Assembly: GCA_963931925.1 (NCBI GenBank) | Contig: OZ007570.1 | Location: forward strand, 55,337,880 to 55,401,879 | Source of the DNA: Onchidella celtica | Taxonomy: Eukaryota; Mollusca; Gastropoda; Systellommatophora; Onchidiidae | Length of the DNA: 64,000 nucleotides | Reading direction: 5' to 3' | Part shown: positions 12,142-22,927 of the stretch, one piece after another | How positions within the stretch are numbered: the stretch's first letter is position 1 | How the letters are laid out: the number at the start of each line of letters is the position of its first letter | Notes under the pieces: model-generated | Seen by the model: the letters and a program-made list of their open reading frames with translations, nothing else | What the model was told of the DNA's origin: nothing | The model's database searches: none | Translations under genes and position numbers: made by a program

Positions 12142-12636
12142 CTACTTAGCTACACTAGGTGTGCCGTTTGACTATGTGGTTGCGAGAGCACTTTTCCCAT
12201 GACATGGACGATCCTAAGTCTAATACCCTAAAGTACCAGTTGCCCCTTAAGACCTAAGGAAGTAGGTTCTAATCCGTATGTTTTGTCCGGCCTACCCCCG
12301 ACCAAACTCCACCCCAGCACTCAGTCCCTCAGCAGCGTCTTAAGGGAGGAAACTCGCCAGATCCTAGGCTATATTACAGGTCAGTTGGGCGTGACTAACC
12401 GTGCGAGTACCTTGGTCGACCGTCGACCTCAACGCTACATGGAAGCAGGAGCCAGTAACCACCCGGGTTTCCCCAAAGTGGCTGTTCTGTACTATAAATA
12501 AATTTGGGTTTTCTTATATGACACACAATCCACACCTTGTCTGCCGTTATGGGTTTGACCTCATTATGCATAAAATCATATATTAAATTTATTCCTTTAT
12601 TAACCTTACTCAAAACGTTTTCTTTTCATTCAAACG
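12142..12636. other. Zero-divergence tract within block A (A1 copy)
   Basis: 495 bases in which I found no difference from 52982-53476, whereas the flanks (12640-13100 versus 53480-53990) show many substitutions and indels. It contains a CG-bearing segment, a 72-codon plus-strand frame ending ...KVAVLYYK, and TATAAATAAA at about 12493. The frame has no recognised family. Gene conversion, or constraint on an unrecognised element, could explain the lack of differences. Confidence 0.6.
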
Positions 12637-13139
12637 AATGGGTTTATCATTGTTCCATAGAGATATGCGCCTCTTAATAAACAGACTTCAAAATTTTGCA
12701 GTTTCAAAATATTAACAACTCAAGAACATGATTAGCTACCTTTGCCCTTGACACTGTCTTGGTTTTTATTACAAAACGGAAGTGGGAATCGATACTACTT
12801 AATTAATCGACTGCCAATAACTTCATTGAATATGATAACGAAATCAAGGCTTATTTCTGAAAAATCCCTTCTCTCCATCTTCTTTCTCTACCTTTACATT
12901 TTCCTCATCACACCTTTCTTTTTCCCTATAGTTTTTTTTTGTTGTTTTTTTTAAATGTCCACATGACTTGGGAATGACATCATCATTTAGTATTAAGGGA
13001 ATCAAAATCGATACCAAAAAGATACCATTCCGAAGGAGAGGGCTAAGCACACCTAACAATCTTATCTCCTCGAGATTTGAAAATGGAAATAGATAAATTA
13101 ATATCTGTTCAGACAAAAAAACAGCATCTTTATCTCACT

Positions 13140-13640
13140 GTCTTCCTCTCACTCTATCTATCTCTCTCTATCTCAGAGCAAATTGTAACGCAGACTGTTA
13201 GGCGCAGTTCACAACTCACAACAGTTCACAACTCAGAACTTGTATTCTAAAGTATTATAATATTATTTGAATATATATTATATAATATTTATTTAATAAT
13301 GAATTATAAATTTTCATTGGTGATATGGGGGGTGATAGGGATAGATTTTAATCTATTAATTTTAATTTCAATTTTGCCTGGGCAGCGGCCTGTTCGGCCT
13401 GCTCTTTACCATTTCCAACTGCCAAGGTATCTTTAACATGCGCAACGTGCACACGGGCCCTCCGAATTTTTTCGTCCCTATCCGAGAAGACTAGGTATTC
13501 GATCCTACCCCCCAATAGGATCAGGGACACGAAAATATGAGAAAAGTCCCAATTTCCAACATGCCTGCACAGCCCGGGTTTTGAACCCGGGACCCTTGAC
13601 ATGAGAGGCAAGCACCTTGCCTCTAGACCACCTTGTCAAC
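13140..13640 (-). mobile_element. tRNA-Glu-derived SINE, A1 copy
   Basis: Read on the minus strand, the head at 13640-13565 holds a canonical Pol III A box TGGTCTAGAGG (13620-13630) and B box GGTTCAAAACC (13577-13587). They sit in a sequence close to tRNA-Glu(CTC), with CTC in the anticodon loop. The cloverleaf is imperfect and the sequence runs on into a ~450-bp body shared with 34316-34796 and 54076-54670, so this is a SINE and not a tRNA gene. This copy lacks the AGCGCC tail seen in the others. Confidence 0.8.
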
Positions 13641-15193
13641 AAAAATGAAACAAAAAATCTTTGAGAACAAATTTTTTTATTGTGATCACTGACTCAAAAC
13701 TTGCAAGGAACAAATCACAATAATCATTACGGAGAAATAAAAGCAATTTGTCAGTTGGATGGAGAAGAAACTAAAGTGATAAGTCTCCGAAATGAAATTG
13801 GCATTCATCAAAAAACGAATAAATCTATGTTATGCACATATTCTCAACCTTTGAATGCAAAGGGCTTTTTCATTAGGCCAGTCATGGTAACAAAATTTTC
13901 TATGTAGGTTTCAAATACTGTGGAAGGTGCATTGACGTTTGTATTGTTTTATTGGTTTTGTTTTTCAGTTTTTTTTAGTTTGCTTTGGGCTCTTGACTGC
14001 TCTCCTCTGATCCCATTTTTTTCACGAATACATGGCCCATGGTGTGAACACTTCATGCCAGCTGATGTCAACTACTCAGCGTGCTAGCGGTGAAGCTAGA
14101 AGACAGGTAGGAGTACATGGTACATAGAGTAGAAAGTGATAGGGCGGGACAGTGGTTGGAGGTCGCGTGGAGTGCGGCTTTTATGCTTGTATAAATATAA
14201 AATACTAAAATGGACCCTTTATACATTTTGTAAATGCTTACATCTACAATTATTCCATTTGCACAAAGTCTGATTGTAAAATGAGTCTCGCCGTGCTGTA
14301 ATTTAATGATCCGTGGCCGTATGCAAGAACTGTACATAACTGGTTACATGGTGGATAGGCCCAAAGCATCAGTGAAAAACGTTACTTGGCATGCCAGAAC
14401 TTTGTGTAAGTCTACATACTTACGTGTAAAGTGGTCCGTAACTTGCATAATTTGCATAATTGACTCAACGTATTGATCGGAAATTTGATAGAGATCTGCC
14501 TAAGATTAAGAAAAGGTAGAGAAGCGCTTAATTTCTCCGGTTCTGTGTCAACTCTGCTGTCCTTATTTGATTGAAGGTAATAATTCTACTTAACAAGTTG
14601 CAACATTCTGTTACTAATGAAAATGAAACTTCCAAATCCATCGCTGATGTTGTCTCCAACGTGGATTTAATGTTTTCAAGAAGTGTGGAAGAGAGGAAGA
14701 AAGAAATTTTCCTCATCAATTTTAACTTAAACAAAACCAACAAAAAAGTTTCCACTTCAAAAAATGACAATATTGTGGGATAAAATATTAGTTACTTTCT
14801 TTGTGTTCTCCACTTCAAACGATGAGATGACAAAGAGCAAAAACATGCTACAATGAATGCCAAAGTGTACGCACTATCAGTCTCACAGTCAGCAGCCTCC
14901 ACTTTGTTTACATCATTTTACAAAGGCATGAGTGAATTTGTCACAGTGCCAAGTAGCTGGGATTGGCAGACACAAGTTCTGTGCATGCGTAATGACAATT
15001 TTTGTTACAGCAGTAAGCAGAAATGGATGCATAGGGAGGGGTTGGTGTCACCTTTGTTCATGCATACTAACTAAATTTGAATTTACACCTAGGTGGCCGT
15101 AAGCACAACTAAGCCTGTACCATAATGCAAAACGGGTGGATTTACACCAAGTTCATGCATCCTGCCACTGATATGTGCAAAAAAAATTCTAAC

Positions 15194-15326
15194 CTCTTTC
15201 AGCCGTACCATGAAAAAGTGAAATGTACTGCCACAGCCGGTGTTTCCATCCAGAAACCAGGAGTCATTTAGCCGCGTGGTCTGCCTTGAAACAGAATGGT
15301 ATTCGTCAGTCAACCAGAAATTAAAA
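15194..15326 (-). CDS. Candidate internal exon, unknown protein (A1)
   Basis: A minus-strand segment of 133 nt between acceptor TCTAATGCCCAG and donor GAG|GTTAGA, open in one frame and reading FNFWLTDEYHSVSRQTTRLN and then WFLDGNTGCGSTFHFFMVRL. The A2 copy (56207-56339) differs at two bases inside it, one synonymous and one Thr/Ser. That fits past or present coding but is too few changes to prove it. Family unknown; no partner exons established. Confidence 0.4.
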
Positions 15327-16181
15327 CTGGGCATTAGATAAAACATGTGCTGTCTATGTGAATTTATGTGTGTAAGCTTCATAGAACTTACATGCAAAGA
15401 TTCAAAGTGGAAATAAGGCGTTCCATTTTTTTACGATACAATCACAAGTGACCGGGACTATGCTTTGTTCCAGTTTGGCCAAATGAACCTAATTATTTTA
15501 GTAAACACCAACCAAAATAAGATGCATGCTATCTACATGTGAGAATTCATGAATGCAAGCTTCACAGAACTTGTGCTAGAAGATTCAAAGAGGTGATAGA
15601 CTATTCCCCTTTCTTAAGGCACACCCGCAAGTGATGGCCAGACAGGATTGCACTTTGTTCCGGTTTGCAAACAAAGCTAACTATTTTAATAAACACCGCA
15701 CAAAGGATATGTTGTAAAATATTCTAAACACAACGTTTGAAAATGTTCGGTAAAGATGGCATCAAATTATACTATTTAATTGAACTTTTAAAAAAAATAA
15801 AGAGTTAAGATCACTTCAGCACATTACAAACTAGAACATAAAATGATTAAAAATACTTTGGCCACTTATACTTTCATCATGATCTGGGCTTTTAGCGTAC
15901 CGTGCATTCTTTTTAAACAACTACACTGCCATCACAGCATCGAAATATTTGGAACGGGAAGAGTTCCGGACATTGAGACCACCCAGTCAGTCCCTAAAGC
16001 TAACACTTTAAATCAGTTTCTAAGCCTGTCTTTATCCCTTTACCAATCGCTGACCTTACTGCTTACTCTTTTAACCAGAAATGAAAAAGAAATGTTGGGG
16101 CATTTTGCAAAGAATTGTAAGAGTTCGAAGTCATCAGGAACTCTTTCCATTAGACCTGGATCCTACAGAAAATCGAGCTAA

Positions 16182-16392
16182 GCCTAGCCAGCATCCCTAT
16201 GTTAATCAAATGCGGTGTTGTATAGGATTTCTGTAAGGTTAGTAGGATTACCATAGTGCTGGAGTCCCTACATCAAACTGATGTCAGCACTATGTCATAA
16301 CCAGAGGATCTACATAGGAATGATGCCATTCCAATGTGCAAACTTGACATTATTCCAAAGTGTGGGACTTCCATAGGGTTACCGGCTGAGAG
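16182..16392. mobile_element. Short MITE family M2, A1 copy
   Basis: About 210 bp related to 35120-35341, 43541-43760 and 57190-57402. The termini are imperfect inverted repeats of the CCAGCCAGCAT / CTGTTGGCTGG type. The internal sequence contains TAGGATTTCT and GTCCCTACATCAAAC. The four copies represent two insertions, each later duplicated with its block. Confidence 0.65.
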
Positions 16393-17024
16393 GCGACAAC
16401 GTCAACAGTTAGATTGGTTCGTTTTCTGAAGGAGCTCGATCTGTGCTTGTTGTGCCCCTATTTTTTATTTATCTTTTACTGGTACACACATTTTACTAGG
16501 CTTTAAAAAGTAACAGAATAATATAAAACAGAAGAGAATAGGTACATTTTTTTGTTTAATAAAAGGGAGTTAATGGCTTTTCCCTTCAAATATGGCTGTT
16601 TTCCCGGGATTCCTTCCCTTTATCAGTTACACAAGTTACATAATGTATTAGTCATATAAGCTATAAATATGATGAACTTTATGGGAGGTCAAATCAAGCC
16701 ACCATCATTCTATGCCAATTGGCCATCACACAAGAAAGTATAAATTGCTGGAGATGCTGTTCTCCACTCGTCAGCCTAAACTGACCGATGGAAGAATCTA
16801 AACTACGAAGAAGAACCAATTATTGTCAAAGTAGTAATTAGGCTTTAATCAGCCGGTGACAGAAAATATAACCATTTAATTATTTTCATCAGTAACGCTC
16901 ACCTTGTCTCAAAATGTAATACACTATAGATCGATTCCTTCCTAGGTATGAAACAGAGAAATTTATGTATTTTATAGTCAAAGGCTCCAACAAAAATTAA
17001 TATGTTCATGCTTCAGATTAAAAT

Positions 17025-17045
17025 AATAATAATAATAATAATAAA
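17025..17045. repeat. (AAT)n microsatellite
   Basis: Seven AAT units; a shorter allele-like array lies at the sister position near 58048 in A2. Confidence 0.9.
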
Positions 17046-17394
17046 GTTGTACGTAGGCAGAATCAACAGTGCCTATCTTGTCTCTAAATCCAACAACTGC
17101 GATCAGCATTAGTGCCATTTCAGCCATATGGGAGGTTCGACATAATGCCTGTGTCACTTTCGTTTCAGAACATTATCTTCACAGTATTTTGAAACTATTA
17201 GTTGCATCCAAACTAAAACTAACGAAACAATCTGAACTATGCTTGAAAAATATCGAGGGGCTTATGCGTGAGAGAGGGGGAGGCCGAGGATGAAGTCAGC
17301 GGTAGTCCACAGTTCAGCATTCTGTGTGAAAATATTTAAAGTGGAGGTACAGAGAGATGAGGGAGATAAGAGGAGAGGAGAAAGAGACGGGGAG

Positions 17395-17452
17395 AAAGAA
17401 AGAGAGAGAGAGAGCGAGCGAGCGGCGAGAGAGAGAGAGAGAGAAAGAAAGA
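17395..17452. repeat. (GA)n microsatellite, interrupted
   Basis: Imperfect GA array broken by GCGAGCGAGCGGC. The sister array in A2 (58394-58470) is longer and uninterrupted. Confidence 0.9.
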
Positions 17453-17999
17453 AATTAAAAGATCCAGTAACCAAATTTACACTTATTAGAGGCCTATAAC
17501 TTATTAACAAATCACCCTCCCCCCACCCCCCACGATCACTCTATTTGTCTGTTTATTTATTTAAGTATTTATTGTACGGTAGCATTAACTGTAAAGCTAT
17601 ATTACACGGTTTACACGTTTACGGTAGTACCATTGACAAACTGGCAGTCAAACGATTGCTCAATGGAACATTTACCTCCTCACCTTGTACAATTAATACA
17701 GTCGTAGATCCTCATGGATTTCACCTTGTAAGGAACAGTTTTAAAGTACTTGTAGCTTATTTAACACTGCAGATAAGAAAGTCCAATCCATCATGGTTTG
17801 AAACACGTCCCATCACTTTTGCTTAGAGTAAATTCCACATGAGCAACACACCTGACTTTGTCTGAAGTTGTGAAACGTAAAGAGTGGACGGGCATTTATC
17901 CCTTAAAACATTCAAAGACATGACCCTGAACTGCAGAGATTCTGTGCAACACATTAAACAAAGTGACCCGATGAAACGTACTTGTGAGCATGTCTTTGG

Positions 18000-18340
18000 A
18001 CATGTGAGGGAGGGGTGGGGTGGGCTTTGTGGTGAGCGGTTCAGTTTTCTCATGACAAACCTTGCACTGTGGATCTTCGCAAGTAAAGCCATTCCTCTCT
18101 CACTCTCTCTTTTTCTCTCTCCCTCATTCTCTCTCTCTCACACTCTCTCTCTCTCGGGCATTGGGGGTGGGGGGGGGGGGAGGTGCTTAATGGTGAGCGA
18201 TTCAGTTTTCTCGTGACCCACCTTGCATTGTGCTGTGGAGCTCCGCAAATAGACCCACTTCTCTCTCTCCCTTTCTCTCTCTCTCTCTCTCTCTCTATGT
18301 ATCTCTAGCTCTTTCCTTCCCTATCTCTCTGCACTGTAAA
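18000..18340. repeat. Tandemly doubled unit with (CT)n arrays
   Basis: The segment GGTGAGCGGTTCAGTTTT ... CTTTGCAC-type, ending in CTCTCTC, occurs twice (about 18030-18155 and 18190-18300), each copy followed by a CT array. The same doubling exists in A2 (about 59030-59180 and 59205-59350), so it predates the block duplication. Confidence 0.75.
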
Positions 18341-18416
18341 GTAATTCTTTCGTTTCTCGGGGGCCTCAGCAAAAGGCTGTTGGGCCCCATTTTTTTTCAT
18401 CTGATTTTGTTAATAG

Positions 18417-18442
18417 CCCCCCCCCCTCCCCCCCCCCCCCCC
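18417..18442. repeat. Poly-C tract
   Basis: About 25 bases of nearly pure C. It is shorter at the sister position (59420-59433). Confidence 0.9.
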
Positions 18443-18644
18443 AACAAATTTTTCTTTATAAGTGACGTGGCCCTTCTGTGACCCATATTAAATGTATCCT
18501 TTTAATTCCTGACTGCCAATTATCCAGAAAAGAACATATATAATTACAGTAATATATTTTTTTCTGCTTCCGTTTCGTTGCCTTTCATCTTCTGCGTGAG
18601 CTGCATGCCCCTTCATACGAGGTGTCTTACAAGCTTGGGTTTTG

Positions 18645-18800
18645 TTGTTGTTGTTGTGTTTTGTGGCACATTAGAGGGAGAGAGAGAGACACACACACAG
18701 AGGGGCAGGGAGAGAGAGAGAGGGGACGACACACATACAACTAGGGAGAGTGAGAGAGACAAACAGAGAGAGAGAGAAGGAGAGACTGACAGACAGACAG
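18645..18800. repeat. (GTT)n followed by GA/CA-rich array
   Basis: GTTGTTGTTGTTG at 18645, then about 120 bp of GAGA with CACA and GACA interruptions. The A2 counterpart (59626-59790) has more GTT units. Confidence 0.85.
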
Positions 18801-18872
18801 ATTTAGGCTGTTCATTTTGATTTGGTTATTGTGCCACAACACCTACGATTGGTATTTTATATATGATCTTAT

Positions 18873-19309
18873 TGTTGGATGAACTACGAGTGGCTAATGT
18901 GGTTACTGCGTGGGTTCAATAGTAACTCCCTTAAGGATACACAGGACTAACAAACACAGGGTTCTGCTGGCAATCTTATTTATTCAAAAAGCCTAACAAA
19001 GGTATCACTACCAACAAAAAAGGAAAAAGAAGCCAAGAAAAAGAAGCCCAACAAAAGAAAAGAAACCCAGAAAAGAAAAGCCCAACCAGCCATAAGCTGG
19101 AACAAGAGAAAAAGACAAAAATATGATTAGGGTATAATGACAACATTAATCAGGCAATCAATGGTGGACATACATAGTAATAGTATTAAGTATTAAATCA
19201 AACAACAACAACATAATATAGAATTTAAGCAATAACCAACTGGATATGGATGCATGGAATAAAATAGCGCTAAGGTTAATGAATAACAACTACAAGTGGC
19301 TATATCATA
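18873..19309 (-). mobile_element. Outer solo LTR, part 1 of 2 (family L1)
   Basis: The first 437 bp (plus-strand order) of an LTR starting TGTTGGATGAAC and preceded by TTAT (18869-18872). It is interrupted at CATA by insertion of a complete related element and resumes at 25430. The far end at 27529 is followed by TTAT, giving a 4-bp target duplication for the outer LTR. The sister locus near 59795 shows uninterrupted CTTATTATTGCATC. Confidence 0.9.
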
Positions 19310-21810
19310 TGTTGGGTGAACTACGAGTGGCTAATGTGGTTACTGCGTGGGTTCAATAGTAACTCCCTTAAGGATACACAGGATTAACAAACACAGGGTT
19401 CTGCTGGCAATCTTATTTATTCAAAAAGCCTAACAACGGTATCACTACCAAACAAAAAAGGAAAAAGAAGCCAAGAAAAAGAAGCCCAACCAGCCATAAG
19501 CTGGAACAAGAGAAAAAGACGAAAATATGATTAGGATATAATGACAACATTAATCAGGCAATCAATGGTGGACATACATAGTAATAGTATTAAGTATTAA
19601 ATCAAACAACCACAATATAATATAGAATTTAAGCAATAACCAACTGGATATGTATGCATGGAATAAAATAGCGCTAAGGTTAATGAATAACAACTACAAG
19701 TGGCTATATCATATACACTAGGAGTTTCCTAGTACACTGGCAACATAAACTAATTAATGTACTAATCAAAGTATGAAGGACATAACAAATGAAGGGGCAA
19801 GAACACAATAGTTTCGCTCCGCTGAGCCGGTGTACAACACATCCAGAGTGGCCATTCCATTTAATAACGCAGTGGCCAACATGGCCCACTGACCGTCCAT
19901 AACACAGACGCTGCATCCCAATGCAGGCCATCCTCATAGGCCCACTCCCATTATTAGTACTAACCCGCCCCAGGGCTATTGTATTGGTTACTTCCCTTCC
20001 CAATCGATACTGAAGGGTCATGCCCTTTGACCTTAGCCGCGGAGCTATGCCGCCAGGCTAACGTGTATGACACACCACTAGATACATACAGTAATGTGTA
20101 CATTCCTTAAAATGAAACTGTCCTTCACACACTTACGAAACTCATAGAAGCATAATACATCTGGATAACTATAATACATGCACATGATATATATATATAT
20201 GTCGGCGAGACTCATTGCAACATGTGTAGACTCATTGAAACATTGTTCATCCACCGCCGCACATAGAACAATCCTGGGGCTCACCCATGTGAGGCCCAAC
20301 TAATATTATACATCTCCAATACATGTAATTAATTGCACATCTTAAACACTAAACACGCAATCACAATCACACTGCTCTCTATAGCATAGTGGTACTGGCA
20401 AGGTACACAAATACCCGTAATACAATCAAGCGTATAGTGCCGCTCGCTGTAACATAAGCCATCCACATCAACATGTCAGGAAATCCTCACTGCCTACCAC
20501 AACAAGGCAATGCTACACATACACTATATATAGGCACACAAGCAAATCGTGATAGCTTGGTTAGCGAGCCATCATTATCATCTAGCACCGCAAACGTTAA
20601 CTTTGACAATAAAGACACAATATCAAGACACTGTACTGCAAAGCGCATCCTACACGTCCAATGACAATGGCAATTACCGTTGAGCCGGACTCATAATAGT
20701 CTCTGTAGATCAGCATTCTCTACGTGGCATCCAAGAAAAAGGGGGGGGGGGTGCGCAAATTAAAGTCACTTCTAATATAATAGTCTCCAACTTACCCAAA
20801 GTCTCTCTGCTACTGGCGCAACTGGACTAGGCCATGTCTTGGGCGAGGCGCGCCACGGCAGGCCGCCGCCGGCCTAGCTTCACCGTGCTGTCGGCTCTTG
20901 TCTCCTGCGTCTATGATGGAGTGTGTCGACCACTCGAACCGCATCTTATTTATTAGCCCGCGCGGACGTCCGAGAGAGCTATTACGTAGCCCGTGTTGCA
21001 CAAGTGAAAGGCTCGGACATGGAGTCCAGCCCGACAACATAACCGGTTAGGGTCCTAACACAATCGAATTTACAGTACGGTTAAAAGGGTGCACACAAAA
21101 GTCAATTAGGTATCCCAGTAAACTGCAGAAATTACTCTAACGACCCCTCCAGCAATAATTGAATAAATTTGACCCAGGTTGGATTTATCGGGGATAACAT
21201 GCGTCTAACTCGTGGTTTACTTTAAATCCGAGATCCTCTCATTAATCATTTCAATAGGACACGTGCATCAAAGTACAACGAAATTGGTACCATTATAAAG
21301 TAGAAACTTGCTGCTACAATTCCAACTGACTACTTATACCAGAAACCCGGTAATAGTTTTAATATAAATTTTCAAAGTGTCAGGACTAACAACATTCGAC
21401 AATTTTGTGCGGGATACTTTCGTCCATTAATACGACGTATCTCCATTGATAACAAACGTTATCATGAGTACCTATTTTGTACCGATCGGGTATTGTCTAC
21501 TCTCAAAAATGAATTCGGGTTCCCGTCTTTCTGTCGGTGGATAACAACGAAGGAGCGAGTTGTAAGAAACTTAAAGCCATGATATAAGAGTTGGAAGCCC
21601 GGTGGTCAAAATTTCCAATTGACCAATCAAAATGCGCGCTTTTCACCGTGATGTGAATAACGGGTCCCGCGCTAGTATTACAAGGGAAATAATCCAATTA
21701 ATGGTGCTCGGCCAAGTGTCCATAAACTACTATGAGTGGCCGTCCCTCACTCACGCACCAGAGTTACCATGAAAGCACATTAAAAATAGAAAGTCGTTCA
21801 TCCTCTCACA
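19310..21810 (-). mobile_element. Inner LTR retroelement: 3' LTR
   Basis: 2501 bp. On the minus strand it begins TGTGAGAGG and ends CACCCAACA, the usual TG...CA form. It appears identical to 22928-25429 apart from the length of one G tract near 20741, and all translated frames that I compared match exactly. The LTR identity implies a very young insertion. Its open frames (for example 19704-20021) are repeated with the LTR and carry no recognised domain. Confidence 0.92.
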
Positions 21811-21823
21811 TTCTCCCCTGCTA
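21811..21823 (-). promoter_or_regulatory. Polypurine tract of the inner element
   Basis: On the minus strand AGCAGGGGAGAA directly precedes the 3' LTR start TGTGAGAGG. The position and composition are those of the plus-strand primer of LTR retrotransposons. This fixes the element's orientation as minus. Confidence 0.85.
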
Positions 21824-22900
21824 AGTCACGTAGTCCCTTACGTGACACATACATCAATTCAAAGGTTTACAAAAGACCACTGAAGGTATAAACAAACTCT
21901 AAGGGGCTATGATACCATCACTTAGAGTAGAACAATTGCAAATTACACACGGTGAACCGAAGTACAACAATGGTCCATCCTCTTTATAACTACTAACAGG
22001 TGGCGTGAACCGGCTAAGTTACTACTGGCATCCTGAAGATGTACACAACAGTCTCAGCTCTGGCTGTAGTAAGTTACATCATATGGACAAAACAACAGGT
22101 CCCAGACCTGCAACGGTGGTCCCAGACCACTATCAGGGTTAACGTAGGATCGAACAGTACAAAAAAATACAATATGCTATAAGGGCACTAGTGCAATGAA
22201 AAGGTAAGGTCAACATAGGCATAAAAGTAATTGTAATTAAGCTGTGGAGAAAGCTAACACGGGCATACTCTCTAACTTAAAATCTTGAGGCGGAGCTCAC
22301 TTGATCGTCGGTCTGTCCTCTGGCCTAATGGAAACTAGGGGGGTCTTGATGGGTGCGCTCCCCTGCTCTTTCTGCACTCACAGTCAATGTCTAATGTTAA
22401 TCACCAATAAGAGTCATAGGTCTAATCTCTGGGGTTGTCGGTGGGGGCAGCTGGACGTGGGGGCAGCTGGACCGCTGCACAGGAGGTAGGGGCTGTAAAG
22501 TTCTCAACCCATGTTGAGGGTCTGGTTGGGCTGGAGGTGGCTGGCAAGGGTGGTGGGCCGGGAAGTACCAGACATCGGTCGACGCAGGCAGTGGAGGCGG
22601 GTGCTGTGGACGTGTGTTGACCACTGGGGGGTGAAATAACCGCAAGAGGTCTCCGTTGACCGCAGTGGCATCTCCATCTGGGTTTCTGATGGTAAAGTAA
22701 CCACCATGAGGCGGGGGAACAGACAGGACGGTGTGCACAGGAACGAGATACAGGTCCTGAATCTTGAGTTGATGTTGGAGGGCGTTGGTCTTCGTGGCTC
22801 CATGGTTCCTATGGGGTGGGGCAGGGGTTGGCTGGCTGGCTGGGCTTCAAACTAAAAATTTCCATGGCTGGGCTTTCTACACTACAAACTAACCCTTCTG
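21824..22900 (-). mobile_element. Deleted internal region of the inner LTR element
   Basis: Only about 1.1 kb lies between the LTRs, far short of a gag-pol region. On the minus strand a frame (about 22803-22397) includes GGYFTIRNPDGDATAVNGDL and then LRLFHPP. This resembles the C-terminal module of gypsy-type integrases that ends pol ('GPY...VN.DRL..F'); the resemblance is from memory. A Pro-rich tail follows. Protease, RT, RNase H and the integrase catalytic core are absent, so the element is non-autonomous. Confidence 0.7.
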
Positions 22901-22904
22901 TGTA

Positions 22905-22923
22905 TCCCACTTCTTGACACCAG
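22905..22923 (-). promoter_or_regulatory. Primer-binding site of the inner element
   Basis: On the minus strand, five bases after the 5' LTR end, TGGTGTCAAGAAGTGGGA begins with the TGG expected for pairing to a tRNA CCA end. This TGGTGTCA...GTGGGA form is familiar from many Ty3/gypsy elements. The tRNA species was not determined. Confidence 0.8.
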
Positions 22924-22927
22924 AAAA

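Larger units (their letters stand above)
10945..18800 (+). repeat. Segmental duplication block A, copy A1
   Basis: Collinear and direct with A2 (51760-59795); short stretches compared by eye differ by a few percent plus indels. It contains a region homologous to A' (11100-11580), a SINE, an exon-like segment, a MITE and clustered GA/CT arrays. A1 is followed by the nested LTR insertion and then by block B1, in the same order as A2-B2. So A and B were one unit before the LTR insertion. Confidence 0.9.

Noticed and set aside
13565..13640. Functional tRNA-Glu gene
   Set aside because: A and B boxes are perfect but the acceptor and anticodon stems do not pair properly, and the sequence continues into a SINE body shared by other copies.
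14225..14335. Exon-like segment on the minus strand between CAG and GTAAGC
   Set aside because: In A2 the favoured frame is closed by a stop and the alternative frame stops before the donor.
14571..14783. 70-codon plus-strand frame with protein-like texture (also 55601-55813)
   Set aside because: Conserved in both A copies, but the few differences mostly change amino acids. The upstream border AG|GT is ambiguous and no family is recognised.
19704..20299. 105- and 73-codon minus-strand ORFs repeated three times
   Set aside because: They lie within the L1 LTR and are copied with it. No recognised domain, and the older LTR copy changes their ends.
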